Source: an uncultured Bacteroidaceae bacterium
Lineage (GTDB): Bacteria; Bacteroidota; Bacteroidia; Bacteroidales; Bacteroidaceae
NCBI GenBank assembly: GCA_944320955.1
Contig: CALUJL010000014.1
Span: forward strand, 1-64,000
Direction: 5' to 3'
Length of the DNA stretch: 64,000 bases
Shown: in pieces, positions 25,815-35,091 of the stretch
Layout: each line of letters begins with the position of its first letter
Numbering within the stretch: position 1 is the stretch's first letter
Translations under genes and position numbers: made by a program
The notes under the pieces: model-generated
What the model saw: only the letters and a program-made list of their open reading frames with translations
Databases searched by the model: none
What the model was told of the DNA's origin: nothing

Positions 25815-25846
25815 CTTGCGAAAAAAAAAAAACGGGTATATTTTTG
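25815..25846 (+). promoter_or_regulatory. promoter of the 26014 secreted-protein gene
   Basis: CTTG (25815-25818), 20 nt containing a poly-A run, TATTTTTG (25839-25846). It implies a leader of about 160 nt. Confidence 0.6.
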
Positions 25847-26013
25847 CAGCGATTGTAGGCATTTCCACCCGCGTATGCAGAAGTCTGCCCGGCAGGCAGG
25901 AAAGGCCTACGGAAAGACCACCGCAAGCATAGCCCGGGTAAAAAGGAAGAAAAAACAGTGACTAAATAAACATAGTGTTTCATCGTTCAACATTTCTAAA
26001 ACCTTCAGTACTT

Positions 26014-29000
26014 ATGGACAAAAAAAGATTCCTGTCTTTCGCTACTGCCGTCGCCTGTCTCGCTGGCGCGGGCAGTATGGTTCCGTCTGAGCTGCGGGCG
26101 GCAGACCCCGATCCCTACGCCAACACCGTAGAGGCCGCGGACTTCGCCACCTTCGACCCCCAGACGAGCTTCTCCGTGCAGGCTGAACTGACCATCGGTC
26201 AGACCTTCAGCTGGACGGGAAGTGTCGGTTACTCATTCTCCTACACGGCCGAGGCCATGACGGTCTACAGCTTCCTCGTCGACATGGACAACCAGGAAGT
26301 CACCGTATGGCGCAGCGGTGAGGCGCTTGAAGACAAAGTTCCCCTCGTGCCCTCCTCTTTTGCCGATTCGACTTACGTGACGAACTACCCCAACCTCATC
26401 GCAGGCCAGACGGACGGCACCGGCGAGGGCATCTACAGCTCGCAGAACCTCTTCAAGAACCCGGGCTTCGAGACCTACGCCACCTACACCACGGGCGACA
26501 CGACGACACTGGCCGTGTCCAACACCCGCGGCACGCCCGCGTTCTGGGACTATGCCACCGACAACGGATGGCGCCTGCAGAACACCCGCTTCCAGGGCAG
26601 TGCCTACGATGGCATGATCCCCACCATGGAGGGCAACTCCGCCTTCATGATGCACAACGCCACCGGCCTGATCAGCCAGCACCTCAGCGGCCTGCAGACC
26701 GGACAGTGGTATAAGGTCAACTGGCGGCAGTATGCCCACGGCGACACCTCCCCCGTCACCGACTACGTGGCCTACATTCTGAAAGACACCGCCGCAGTAG
26801 TCGCCGACCGGAGCAACGTAATAGCTACTTACCGCTACAAGAGCGCCCCCGAAGGCACGGCCAACTACGTAGAACCGCTCTTCGCATTCCGCCTTCCGGC
26901 CGACACCCCCACCGACCAGATCTACTTTGCAGTGGGCAAAGAAAGCACCAACACCATCAACCACTTCGACTACATGACCCTCGTGGCCGTGAACGACGCT
27001 TCCGTAGCTCCGGCTTCTTCCCTCACCTATAATGGCACACAGATCACCTGGGTGGAAGGACTCCAAGAGCCCCAGGGCGGCGAGATCATCCAGGAAGCCG
27101 AAGACGTGACCGCACTGTACATGGTCAACCCGAGCTTCGAGGAGAACGTAGACCAGCAGGTCAACATCTCCCCGTATAACCCCGACGCCTCCATCTTCAC
27201 CGCCAAGGCCAACGACAATGGCGACGGCAACAACGGCGGTATCAACAAGCCCTACGGATGGGACGTGGCTTACTCCACCGTCATCCAGGCCGGCGACATC
27301 TGGGACCAGGCCAACGTGAACGACGGCCAGACTTGGGCTGACAAGAACAGCGGCAAGACAACACGCCTCGGCCTGCAGCCCACCGACGGCACGTACTTCT
27401 ACTACTACCGCAGCCGCTGGTATGACAACCAAGACTTCACCGTATCGCAGACCACGAAGGAACTGCCCTCCGGCTACTACAACATCACGTTCGACGCCGG
27501 TATCCCCGAAGGCAACACGCCCGTCACCGTGGAAGTGGGTGACTACATCGTGGAGATGACCAACACCACGATGGAGACCTACTCGTTCTCCGTAAACGTA
27601 GTGACCCCCGAGGCACTCCGCATCTCCTTCTCCTCCTTCAAGGAAGGCAACGGCGGAAATGCTGCCGCTACGCTCTGCGTGGACAACTTCAAAATCTACT
27701 ACTGTGGCGAGGCCAGCCCCGAAGACGCTCTGGAGTCTGCCGTACAGCAGATGGAGAGCTACTACACTCGTCTGGACGAATACAACCCGCTGTCCTATCA
27801 GGACAAGAACTCCGCTGCCGTGCAGAAGATGCTGTGGGCTGCCGACGATGCCTACATGGACGCTCCTGAGGCTACCGTGGAGAACCTCGACGCCATCCTG
27901 AACGTCGTAGCCCTCCAGAAGGCCGCCTACAACGCTGCCGTGGAGAACGAGCCGGTATTTGCCGAGATGAAAGAGAACATCGCTAACGCCGCCCCGCTCC
28001 TCGACATGAAACTCCCCGGACTGGCCGACTACCAGGCTATCTACGACGCTGCCAACGAGGCTGCCACGACCATAGCCAACGATGCTAATGACGAAGCTGC
28101 CGCCAAGTTCACTACCGCATACTGCGACAGCCTCTCCAACCTGCTCATCACCGCCAGCCGCGACTACGTGCTCTCCGGAGTCAGCTCAGCCACGGCCGAC
28201 GAGCCTTATAACATCGTGGCCAACGACCTCCTCCAGCAGGTAGTAAGCGCCCCGCAGTTTACGAAAGTGGGCGGCGACACCTCCCTTGAGGCCGACCGCA
28301 TCTCGACCGGATGGCACACCGACAACGGCGGTGCCGGCGGCGACTTCCGCCTCAACACCACCGTATGGGCACGCGCCGAGGGCGACACCGTACGCGTCAA
28401 CTGCTGGAACAACTGGAGTAACAACTTCTCCACCATGGAGCTCTACCAGGAGATCCCCAACCTGCCGGAAGGCTACTACACCATCACCGCCAAGGAGACC
28501 GACAACCAGACGGTATGGAACGACCAGCACCTCTTCGTCTCCAGCATCGCCGGCGAGGCTGTAGGCGCTACCCCGACCGTCGACATCTCCACCCGCGGCT
28601 TCGGCGAATACACCGACATGCCCGAGACGGAGAAGATCTGGGTACCCGAGGGCGGCACGCTCCGCATCGGCATGAAGTCCACCAGCGGCGGCGACGTGCT
28701 CGGCTGGTTCTGCGTGACGGACTTCGAGCTCTTCTACTACCCGGCTGAGGCTGGTGCAGGCGCAAGCGCCGTAGCCACGCGCGCTGCCGAAGTGCAGGCT
28801 CTGGCCGAGGCCAACACCGACGCCACGATGGGCGCCGAGAAGGACTTCGTAGCCTCCACCCTGGCCCAGGCAGGCACCATCACCACCGAGTCCACGAACG
28901 AGGACATCACCGCTGCGCTCAGTGCACTGCAGGTGGCTGAAGACACCATCAACTTCTGCGTAACGGAATACGCCGAGTTTACCCCCGTGCTCGAAACGGC

Positions 29001-30000
29001 ACAGACCCTCGTGGCCGACCCGAATTACGAAGGCGGCGACCGCGAAGCCTTCCAGAAGGTGCTCGACCAGGTATTGGTAGACCTCGAAGCTGCCCGCACC
29101 GCAGGTAGCGGCCTTGACATCACCTACCTCGACAGCCTCATTGCCGACATCGACGCCGGTACGGCCGACTTCGAGTACAGCTACGAGATAGCTAAGGTGA
29201 TCGAGATCGAGAACAGTGGTGTCTTGAACGGTGATCTCTCGCAGACGCCCGTCGACATGACCAGCTTCATCAAGAACCCGACCATCGAGGGTGACGACAA
29301 CAACACCGTGCCCGAAGGCTGGACGGTAGACATGACCGACTCCGGCAACGGAAGCTCCTCGAACTACAACGAGCACTACACGGGCGTGAACCCCAACCGC
29401 TACCTCGACTCTTGGAACGGTACGGCCGGCATGCTGAAAGTACGCTCCTACCAGACCATCTACGTGCCCAACGGCCAGTACATCCTCAAGTGCAAGGCCC
29501 GCACGGACGGCGAAGGCGCTTACATCTTCGCCAACGGCGACACCGTACAGATCAAGAACTACGGCAACACCGGCGGCGAGATCTGGGAGAATGCCGAGGA
29601 AGGCACGGAGCTGAAACTCGTCAACGGCGGGAACGGCTACGGATGGAGCGAATACGAAGTACGCTGCGGTGTCTACGACAACAAGCTGACGCTCGGCATG
29701 ACCACCGTTTGCGGCTACGAAGACGCTACGAAGTGGAACGGTACGTGGCTCTCCAGCGATGAATACGAACTCTGGTGCGTAGAAAAGGGCTGGAGCGTAG
29801 GCATCGAGGAAGTAGGCGCTGCTGAAGAAGGCGCTGCCTTCACCGTAACGGTAAGCAACGGCTACATCACGGTCAACGGCGCTGAGGACTACGCTGTCTA
29901 CAGCATCTCCGGCACGCAAGTGGACGCTGCACAGCAGCTGCCCGCAGGCACGTACATCGTGACGGCCGGTGGCAAGTCGGTGAAAGTAGCCGTAGACTAA
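26014..30000 (+). CDS. large secreted multidomain protein with a T9SS-type C-terminal sorting domain
   Basis: The product has 1,328 residues, beginning with a signal peptide (FATAVACLAGAGSMVPSELRAA). Three jelly-roll-like modules each open with an Asn-Pro-x-(F/I)-E segment and a later Gly-Trp (NPGFETYAT, NPSFEENVD, NPTIEGDDN...PEGW), as in carbohydrate-binding modules. Between them lie helical FIVAR-like stretches (DALESAVQQMESYYTRLDEYNP; AATRAAEVQALAEA-type). The last 65 residues (FTVTVSNGYITVNGAEDYAVYSISG...LPAGTYIVTAGGKSVKVAVD) fit a type A T9SS sorting domain. No catalytic domain is recognised, so surface glycan or mucin binding is a guess. A PorE-like T9SS component is encoded at 59120-61111. 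Confidence 0.75.
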   Translation: MDKKRFLSFATAVACLAGAGSMVPSELRAADPDPYANTVEAADFATFDPQTSFSVQAELTIGQTFSWTGSVGYSFSYTAEAMTVYSFLVDMDNQEVTVWRSGEALEDKVPLVPSSFADSTYVTNYPNLIAGQTDGTGEGIYSSQNLFKNPGFETYATYTTGDTTTLAVSNTRGTPAFWDYATDNGWRLQNTRFQGSAYDGMIPTMEGNSAFMMHNATGLISQHLSGLQTGQWYKVNWRQYAHGDTSPVTDYVAYILKDTAAVVADRSNVIATYRYKSAPEGTANYVEPLFAFRLPADTPTDQIYFAVGKESTNTINHFDYMTLVAVNDASVAPASSLTYNGTQITWVEGLQEPQGGEIIQEAEDVTALYMVNPSFEENVDQQVNISPYNPDASIFTAKANDNGDGNNGGINKPYGWDVAYSTVIQAGDIWDQANVNDGQTWADKNSGKTTRLGLQPTDGTYFYYYRSRWYDNQDFTVSQTTKELPSGYYNITFDAGIPEGNTPVTVEVGDYIVEMTNTTMETYSFSVNVVTPEALRISFSSFKEGNGGNAAATLCVDNFKIYYCGEASPEDALESAVQQMESYYTRLDEYNPLSYQDKNSAAVQKMLWAADDAYMDAPEATVENLDAILNVVALQKAAYNAAVENEPVFAEMKENIANAAPLLDMKLPGLADYQAIYDAANEAATTIANDANDEAAAKFTTAYCDSLSNLLITASRDYVLSGVSSATADEPYNIVANDLLQQVVSAPQFTKVGGDTSLEADRISTGWHTDNGGAGGDFRLNTTVWARAEGDTVRVNCWNNWSNNFSTMELYQEIPNLPEGYYTITAKETDNQTVWNDQHLFVSSIAGEAVGATPTVDISTRGFGEYTDMPETEKIWVPEGGTLRIGMKSTSGGDVLGWFCVTDFELFYYPAEAGAGASAVATRAAEVQALAEANTDATMGAEKDFVASTLAQAGTITTESTNEDITAALSALQVAEDTINFCVTEYAEFTPVLETAQTLVADPNYEGGDREAFQKVLDQVLVDLEAARTAGSGLDITYLDSLIADIDAGTADFEYSYEIAKVIEIENSGVLNGDLSQTPVDMTSFIKNPTIEGDDNNTVPEGWTVDMTDSGNGSSSNYNEHYTGVNPNRYLDSWNGTAGMLKVRSYQTIYVPNGQYILKCKARTDGEGAYIFANGDTVQIKNYGNTGGEIWENAEEGTELKLVNGGNGYGWSEYEVRCGVYDNKLTLGMTTVCGYEDATKWNGTWLSSDEYELWCVEKGWSVGIEEVGAAEEGAAFTVTVSNGYITVNGAEDYAVYSISGTQVDAAQQLPAGTYIVTAGGKSVKVAVD

Positions 30001-30055
30001 TCCCCAAGACTGACACCCTCCCCCCATCATCCCCCGCGGATGCACGGGAGTCACA

Positions 30056-30100
30056 AGAAAGCAGCGGTCGCGCCCCGAAGGCGCGGCCGCTGCCGCTTTC
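30056..30100 (+). terminator. terminator-like hairpin after the secreted-protein gene
   Basis: GCAGCGGTCGCGCC and GGCGCGGCCGCTGC pair in 13 of 14 positions around CCGAA. AGAAA upstream and TTTCT downstream extend the stem. Confidence 0.6.
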
Positions 30101-30156
30101 TGCCCCGGCCACCCTCCTCCCCAGCCACGATTCACCACACACTCGCCAAAGTGCAA

Positions 30157-30188
30157 TTTCCACAACCGGGAAAAATTTTATATCTTTG
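30157..30188 (+). promoter_or_regulatory. promoter of the small protein-GNAT pair
   Basis: TTTC (30157-30160), 20 nt, TATCTTTG (30181-30188). A CGGAGGA ribosome site lies about 8 nt before the ATG at 30225. Confidence 0.6.
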
Positions 30189-30224
30189 CCCCACAGAAAC
30201 AACTTAAAAACGGAGGACTTAACT

Positions 30225-30395
30225 ATGGCAAGGCCCATCAAAGAGACCCCGATCCTCTATGGAGAACGGGCACGGTGGTTCGAAGAACGGATGAAACAAG
30301 TCCGCCGAGAGACACCGGAAGAAAGAGAAAGACGACTGGCTGACTACAAACTCGGGCTGGAAATGCTCGAAAGAGGAAAACAAAAGCAAATATGA
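30225..30395 (+). CDS. 56-residue charged protein paired with a GNAT acetyltransferase (antitoxin candidate)
   Basis: The sequence starts MARPIKETPILYG and is mostly charged helix (RWFEERMKQVRRETPEERERRL). It has its own promoter and a good ribosome site, and ends in ATGA, overlapping the start of the GNAT gene by 4 nt. The size, charge and coupling recall antitoxins of GNAT-type toxin-antitoxin modules, although it lacks an obvious ribbon-helix-helix. Function unproved. Confidence 0.65.
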   Translation: MARPIKETPILYGERARWFEERMKQVRRETPEERERRLADYKLGLEMLERGKQKQI

Positions 30396-30964
30396 AAGCC
30401 AGCCTGCATGAACCTTTTTCATCTTACGTGGTACGTAAGTTGAAACCTGAAGAACAAGTAAAATCGTTCGATTGCGGCGATGCCGACTTGAACGATTTTA
30501 TTTTAAACGAATCCAAGCACTATCGGAAAGCACTATTGGCCGTCAGCTATGTTTTTGAAGCCCTTGACGATACGAATCATGAACATATAGCAGCCTACTT
30601 CAGCGTAGCCAACGACCGCATATCTCTGACTGACTTCCCGAACAAAACGGAATTCAACCGATTTCGCAAGCATCGGTTCGTCAACGAAAAAAGGCTAAAA
30701 AGCTATCCTGCTACCAAAATTTGCCGCTTAGCTGTGGACAATTCTACAAAAGGAGAACACATAGGACAATTTCTGATCAATTTCATCAAAAGCTATTTTC
30801 TTTCCGATAACAAGACAGGCTGCCGCTTCCTTACTGTAGACGCATACGCAGCTGCCATACCATTCTATCTCAAGCAGAAATTCATACCGCTTATTCCAGA
30901 AGAGGACAACGCTCCTACACAACTTCTCTTCTATGACTTAAACGACATTGCAGAATTTGAATAA
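30392..30964 (+). CDS. GNAT-family N-acetyltransferase
   Basis: The product has 190 residues. The start EPFSSYVVRKLKPEEQVKSFDCGDADLNDFI is the typical beginning of GNAT toxin-like enzymes ('F.c...LN.fL'), and KICRLAVDNSTKGEHIGQFLI is the acetyl-CoA pyrophosphate loop region. AYAAAIPFYLKQKFIPL matches motif B. Base composition is clearly more A/T-rich than the flanking genes, suggesting recent acquisition. It could be a toxin acetylating aminoacyl-tRNA or a small-molecule acetylase. Confidence 0.78.
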   Translation: MKASLHEPFSSYVVRKLKPEEQVKSFDCGDADLNDFILNESKHYRKALLAVSYVFEALDDTNHEHIAAYFSVANDRISLTDFPNKTEFNRFRKHRFVNEKRLKSYPATKICRLAVDNSTKGEHIGQFLINFIKSYFLSDNKTGCRFLTVDAYAAAIPFYLKQKFIPLIPEEDNAPTQLLFYDLNDIAEFE

Positions 30965-31016
30965 CACACATATAACCTTATGTGACTAAATTCCCCGGCA
31001 TCAGAACGACAAAACA

Positions 31017-31199
31017 ATGGAAAAGATAAACAAGAAACCAGGCATGAAGACCAATTGCAAGGAAGCCCTCGAACTCCTCGAACGGATAAAGAAAAACGGC
31101 GGCAAACAGAAGCTCAACAAGCTGGGCGAGTGGAGGGCAAAGAACCCTAGCCCTTTCTTCACCTGGGATGAAAAAGATTTAAAATATATCATGAGATGA
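31017..31199 (+). CDS. small hypothetical protein
   Basis: 60 residues, Lys-rich, no membrane segment (MKTNCKEALELLERIKKNGGKQKLNKLGEWRAK...). The inner Met at 31044 is an equally good start and gives 51 residues that look like a compact helical protein. No motif recognised. Located between the GNAT gene and a terminator, so it may belong to the same small accessory unit. Confidence 0.5.
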   Translation: MEKINKKPGMKTNCKEALELLERIKKNGGKQKLNKLGEWRAKNPSPFFTWDEKDLKYIMR

Positions 31200-31245
31200 A
31201 GCACTGCTTCTATGGCTGAACTTTAGACTAAAAGAAAAATAAGGC

Positions 31246-31295
31246 AATCTCCCTCTCCCGCCCTGAAGCGGAAAAGGGAGATTTGTTGTTTTTTG
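31246..31295 (+). terminator. intrinsic terminator
   Basis: AATCTCCCTCTCCCGC pairs with GCGGAAAAGGGAGATT (14 of 16) around CCTGAA, followed by TGTTGTTTTTT. It ends the 30225-31199 unit. Confidence 0.75.
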
Positions 31296-31328
31296 CACAA
31301 AAAAGCGGGGAATATACGGGGAAAGCAT

Positions 31329-31336
31329 TATCTTTG
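31329..31336 (+). promoter_or_regulatory. -7 element of the etf-acyl-CoA dehydrogenase operon
   Basis: TATCTTTG, 56 nt before the etfB ATG. No clear -33 TTTG at the right spacing. Confidence 0.45.
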
Positions 31337-31391
31337 CCGGGTTAAGAGACTGGTTTGGAAACGAAAATAACAAAATAAACATTCCCTGAAC

Positions 31392-32255
31392 ATGAGTTTG
31401 AAAATCGTAGTACTGGCGAAACAAGTACCCGACACGCGCAACGTGGGGAAAGACGCCATGAAGGAAGACGGCACGGTGAACCGCGCAGCCCTGCCCGCCA
31501 TCTTCAATCCCGAAGACCTCAACGCGCTGGAACAGGCCCTGCGCCTGAAAGACCGCTATCCCGGCTCGACCGTCACACTGCTCACCATGGGTCCCGCACG
31601 GGCTGCCGAGGTGCTGCGCGAGGGCCTCTTCCGCGGTGCCGACGCAGGCTATCTGCTGACTGACCGCGCCTTTGCCGGAGCGGACACGCTGGCCACGTCG
31701 TATGCCCTGGCCACGGCCATCCGGAAGATCAAGGACTATGACCTCATCATCGGCGGCCGGCAGGCCATCGATGGCGACACGGCACAGGTGGGCCCGCAGG
31801 TGGCCGAGAAGCTGGGCCTGACGCAGATCACGTATGCCGAGGAGATACTGGACGCGGCAGACGGACGCATCCGCGTGAAACGCCGCATCGACGGCGGCGT
31901 GGAGGTGGTGGAAGGCCCGCTGCCCATCGTAGTCACCGTAAACGGCTCGGCAGCCCCCTGCCGCCCCCGCAACGCGAAGCTCCTCATGAAGTACAAGCGT
32001 GCCATGACACCCTCGGAACGCAAGGAGAACGGAGTGGAGTGCCCCGAAGGACGCCCCTGGCTCCAGATTGCGGAGTGGAGCGTGGCCGACGTGGAAGGCG
32101 ACGTGCAGCAATGCGGCCTCAACGGCTCGCCGACGAAGGTAAAGAGCATCGAGAACATCGTGTTCCAAGCCAAGGAGAGCAAGACGCTCGGCAGCAGCGA
32201 CGAGGAGATAGACGGCCTGATGGCGGAACTCATAGCCAACCACACCATCGGATAG
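31392..32255 (+). CDS. etfB: electron transfer flavoprotein beta subunit
   Basis: The product has 287 residues. Starts MSLKIVVLAKQVPDT; the family signature VxRRIDGGVEVVEGPLPIVVTV occurs near residue 165, and the AMP/FAD-binding DLIIGGRQAIDGDTAQVGP region near 118. With EtfA it accepts electrons from the acyl-CoA dehydrogenase encoded two genes on. It ends in TAG and is separated from etfA by 57 nt. Confidence 0.93.
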   Translation: MSLKIVVLAKQVPDTRNVGKDAMKEDGTVNRAALPAIFNPEDLNALEQALRLKDRYPGSTVTLLTMGPARAAEVLREGLFRGADAGYLLTDRAFAGADTLATSYALATAIRKIKDYDLIIGGRQAIDGDTAQVGPQVAEKLGLTQITYAEEILDAADGRIRVKRRIDGGVEVVEGPLPIVVTVNGSAAPCRPRNAKLLMKYKRAMTPSERKENGVECPEGRPWLQIAEWSVADVEGDVQQCGLNGSPTKVKSIENIVFQAKESKTLGSSDEEIDGLMAELIANHTIG

Positions 32256-32312
32256 GTCCGGCACGACACACCTCTCTATTCCATATATTAACTCATAGAT
32301 AGAAAAGAAGAA

Positions 32313-33332
32313 ATGAACAACATATTCGTATATTGCGAAATCGAGGAAGGAACCGTGGCCGAGGTGAGCCAGGAACTCCTGACCAAAGGCCGCACGCTGG
32401 CCAACCGACTGGGCTGCCGGCTGGAGGCCGTCGTGGCCGGACAGCAGCTGGACGGCATCGAGAAACAAGTGCTTCCCTATGGCGTGGACGTGCTCCACGT
32501 GTTCGACGCACCGGGACTCTACCCCTACACGTCGCTGCCGCATACTTCCATCCTGGTAAATCTCTTCCGGGAAGAGCAGCCGCAAATAGCCCTAATGGGC
32601 GCCACGGTCATCGGGCGCGACCTCGGTCCGCGCGTTTCCTCGGCACTGGGCAGCGGACTGACGGCCGACTGCACGGCACTGGAGATAGGCAACCACGAAG
32701 ACCGCAAGGCGGGAAAGACGTATGAGGACTTGCTCTACCAGATCCGCCCGGCTTTCGGCGGAAACATCGTGGCCACGATCGTCAACCCCGAGCACCGTCC
32801 GCAGATGGCCACCGTGCGCGAAGGCGTGATGAAGAAGGAAATCCTGGACGAGGCTTACCCGGGCACCGTAGTGCGGCACGATGTGGAGAAATACGTGAAG
32901 GACACGGACTATGTGGTGAAAGTGATCGAGCGCCACGTGGAGAAGGCCAAGAACAATCTGAAGAGCGCGCCCATCGTGGTGGCCGGCGGCTACGGCATGG
33001 GGAGCAAGGAAAACTTCGAAATGCTCTTCGATTTGGCACGCGAATTGCATGCTGAAGTGGGCGCCAGCCGCGCCGCAGTGGACGCGGGCTTCGTAGACCA
33101 CGACCGGCAGATCGGGCAGACCGGAGTGACCATCCGCCCGAAACTCTACATTGCCTGCGGCATCTCGGGACAGATACAGCACATCGCCGGAATGCAGGAG
33201 AGCGGAATCATAATCTCCGTGAACAACGACCCCGATGCGCCCATCAATTCGATAGCGGACTACGTGATTACGGGCAACGTGGAAGATGTCGTGCCCAAAA
33301 TGATTAAGTATTACAAGAAAAACAGCAAATAA
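32313..33332 (+). CDS. etfA: electron transfer flavoprotein alpha subunit
   Basis: The product has 339 residues. The C-terminal FAD domain has VVAGGYGMGSKENFEML, GASRAAVDAGFVDHDRQIGQTGVTIRPKLYIACGISG and ISVNNDPDAPINSIADY, all classic EtfA motifs. The N-terminal domain pairs with EtfB. It stops 4 nt before the acyl-CoA dehydrogenase ATG, so the three genes form one functional unit. Confidence 0.94.
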   Translation: MNNIFVYCEIEEGTVAEVSQELLTKGRTLANRLGCRLEAVVAGQQLDGIEKQVLPYGVDVLHVFDAPGLYPYTSLPHTSILVNLFREEQPQIALMGATVIGRDLGPRVSSALGSGLTADCTALEIGNHEDRKAGKTYEDLLYQIRPAFGGNIVATIVNPEHRPQMATVREGVMKKEILDEAYPGTVVRHDVEKYVKDTDYVVKVIERHVEKAKNNLKSAPIVVAGGYGMGSKENFEMLFDLARELHAEVGASRAAVDAGFVDHDRQIGQTGVTIRPKLYIACGISGQIQHIAGMQESGIIISVNNDPDAPINSIADYVITGNVEDVVPKMIKYYKKNSK

Positions 33333-33336
33333 GAAA

Positions 33337-35067
33337 ATGGCAAACTTCTATCAAGATACTCCGGAACTCAGGCACCACCTGAACCATCCGCTGATGAAAC
33401 GGATCGTGGAACTCAAGGAACGCGACTTCCGCGACAAGGACGAATATGACTACGCCCCGGCCGACTTCTCGGACGCCATGGACAGCTACGAGAAAGTGCT
33501 GGACGTGGTGGGCGAAATCGTAGGGGAAACCATTGCGCCCAACGCCGAAGAAGTGGACCACGAAGGCCCCGTCTGCCAGAATGGCCGCGTGACATACGCC
33601 AAAGGTACGCAAGAAAACCTCGACACCTGCCGCAAGGCCGGACTGATGGGAATGGCCATGCCCAGAAGATACGGCGGCCTGAACTTCCCCATCGTGCCTT
33701 ACATCATGGCGGCTGACATCGTGAGCCGCGGCGATGCGGGCTTCGAGAACCTCTGGGGCCTGCAGGACTGCGCCGAGACGCTCTACGAATTCGGCAACGA
33801 GGACCAGAAGCAACGCTTCATCACCCGCGTCTGCAACGGGGAGACCATGTCGATGGACCTGACCGAGCCGGATGCCGGCAGCGACCTGCAGAGCGTCATG
33901 CTGAAAGCCACGTACGACGAAAAGGAACAGTGCTGGCGGCTCAACGGCGTGAAGCGCTTCATCACCAACGGCGACAGCGACATCCATCTCGTCCTGGCAC
34001 GCTCCGAGGAAGGAACCCGCGACGGACGCGGACTCTCGATGTTCATCTACGACAAACGCAACGGCGGAGTCGACGTACGGCGCATTGAGAACAAAATGGG
34101 AATCAAAGGGTCCCCGACCTGCGAACTGGTCTACAAGAACGCAAAAGCCGAACTCTGCGGCGAACGCAAACTGGGACTTATAAAATATGTAATGGCGCTG
34201 ATGAACGGGGCACGCCTCGGCATCGCCGCCCAAAGCGTGGGTCTGTCGCAAGCAGCCTACAACGAAGCATTGGCCTATGCACAGGACCGCAAACAGTTCG
34301 GCAAGGCCATCGTCGAGTTCCCCGCCGTCAGCGAGATGCTCTCCCTGATGAAAGCCAAACTCGAAGCCTCCCGCAGCCTGCTCTACCAGACCGCACGCTA
34401 CGTAGACATCTACAAAGCGCTCGATGACATAGCGAAAGAACGTAAACTCACTCCCGAAGAACGCAAGGAACAGAAGACTTTCGCCAAATTGGCCGACGCT
34501 TTCACCCCGCTGGCCAAGGGCATCGGCAGCGAATTTGCCAACCAGAATGCCTACGACTGCATACAAATCCACGGAGGCTCGGGCTTCATGAAAGACTACA
34601 CCTGCGAACGCATCTACCGCGACAGCCGCATCACGTCGATTTATGAAGGCACCACACAGCTGCAGACCGTAGCAGCCATCCGGTACGTGACCAACGGTTC
34701 ATATCTGGCCTGCATCCGCGACTTCGAACAGCAGGCCGTAGCTCCCGAACTGGAAGACCTGAAGGGAAGAGTGAAGGACATGGCCGACCGCTACGCTGCC
34801 GCCGTCACCAAAGTCACGGAAGCCAAAAACCAGGAGATGCACGACTTGGTGGCCCGCCGCCTGACGGAAATGGCCGGATACATCATCATGTGCCACCTCC
34901 TGCTGCAGGACGCTTCGAAAGACCCCGGACTCTTCAACAAGTCTGCCCAAGTATTCACCCGTTTCGCGGAAGCCGAAGTGGACAAACACTCGCTCTTCGT
35001 CTTCCGGCTGCAAGAGGCTGACCTCGCCTACTACCGCAGCGGTGAAACAAAAGGTACTGAAGAATAA
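33337..35067 (+). CDS. acyl-CoA dehydrogenase
   Basis: The product has 576 residues, longer than the usual 380 by a C-terminal helical extension. Motifs include MSMDLTEPDAGSDLQSVML (FAD-binding), WRLNGVKRFITNGD, GSPTCELVY, and the catalytic region CIQIHGGSGFMKDYTCERIYRDSRITSIYEGTTQLQ. The extended form is typical of Bacteroidota. Direct coupling with etfBA suggests electrons pass to EtfAB. The substrate chain length is not predictable. Confidence 0.9.
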   Translation: MANFYQDTPELRHHLNHPLMKRIVELKERDFRDKDEYDYAPADFSDAMDSYEKVLDVVGEIVGETIAPNAEEVDHEGPVCQNGRVTYAKGTQENLDTCRKAGLMGMAMPRRYGGLNFPIVPYIMAADIVSRGDAGFENLWGLQDCAETLYEFGNEDQKQRFITRVCNGETMSMDLTEPDAGSDLQSVMLKATYDEKEQCWRLNGVKRFITNGDSDIHLVLARSEEGTRDGRGLSMFIYDKRNGGVDVRRIENKMGIKGSPTCELVYKNAKAELCGERKLGLIKYVMALMNGARLGIAAQSVGLSQAAYNEALAYAQDRKQFGKAIVEFPAVSEMLSLMKAKLEASRSLLYQTARYVDIYKALDDIAKERKLTPEERKEQKTFAKLADAFTPLAKGIGSEFANQNAYDCIQIHGGSGFMKDYTCERIYRDSRITSIYEGTTQLQTVAAIRYVTNGSYLACIRDFEQQAVAPELEDLKGRVKDMADRYAAAVTKVTEAKNQEMHDLVARRLTEMAGYIIMCHLLLQDASKDPGLFNKSAQVFTRFAEAEVDKHSLFVFRLQEADLAYYRSGETKGTEE

Positions 35068-35091
35068 ACAGAAAGTTACTCCCCATACGCT

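Noticed and set aside
23740-25961. Long plus-strand open frame over the ABC exporter and GT2 genes
   Set aside because: Antisense shadow of genes with complete catalytic motifs on the minus strand.
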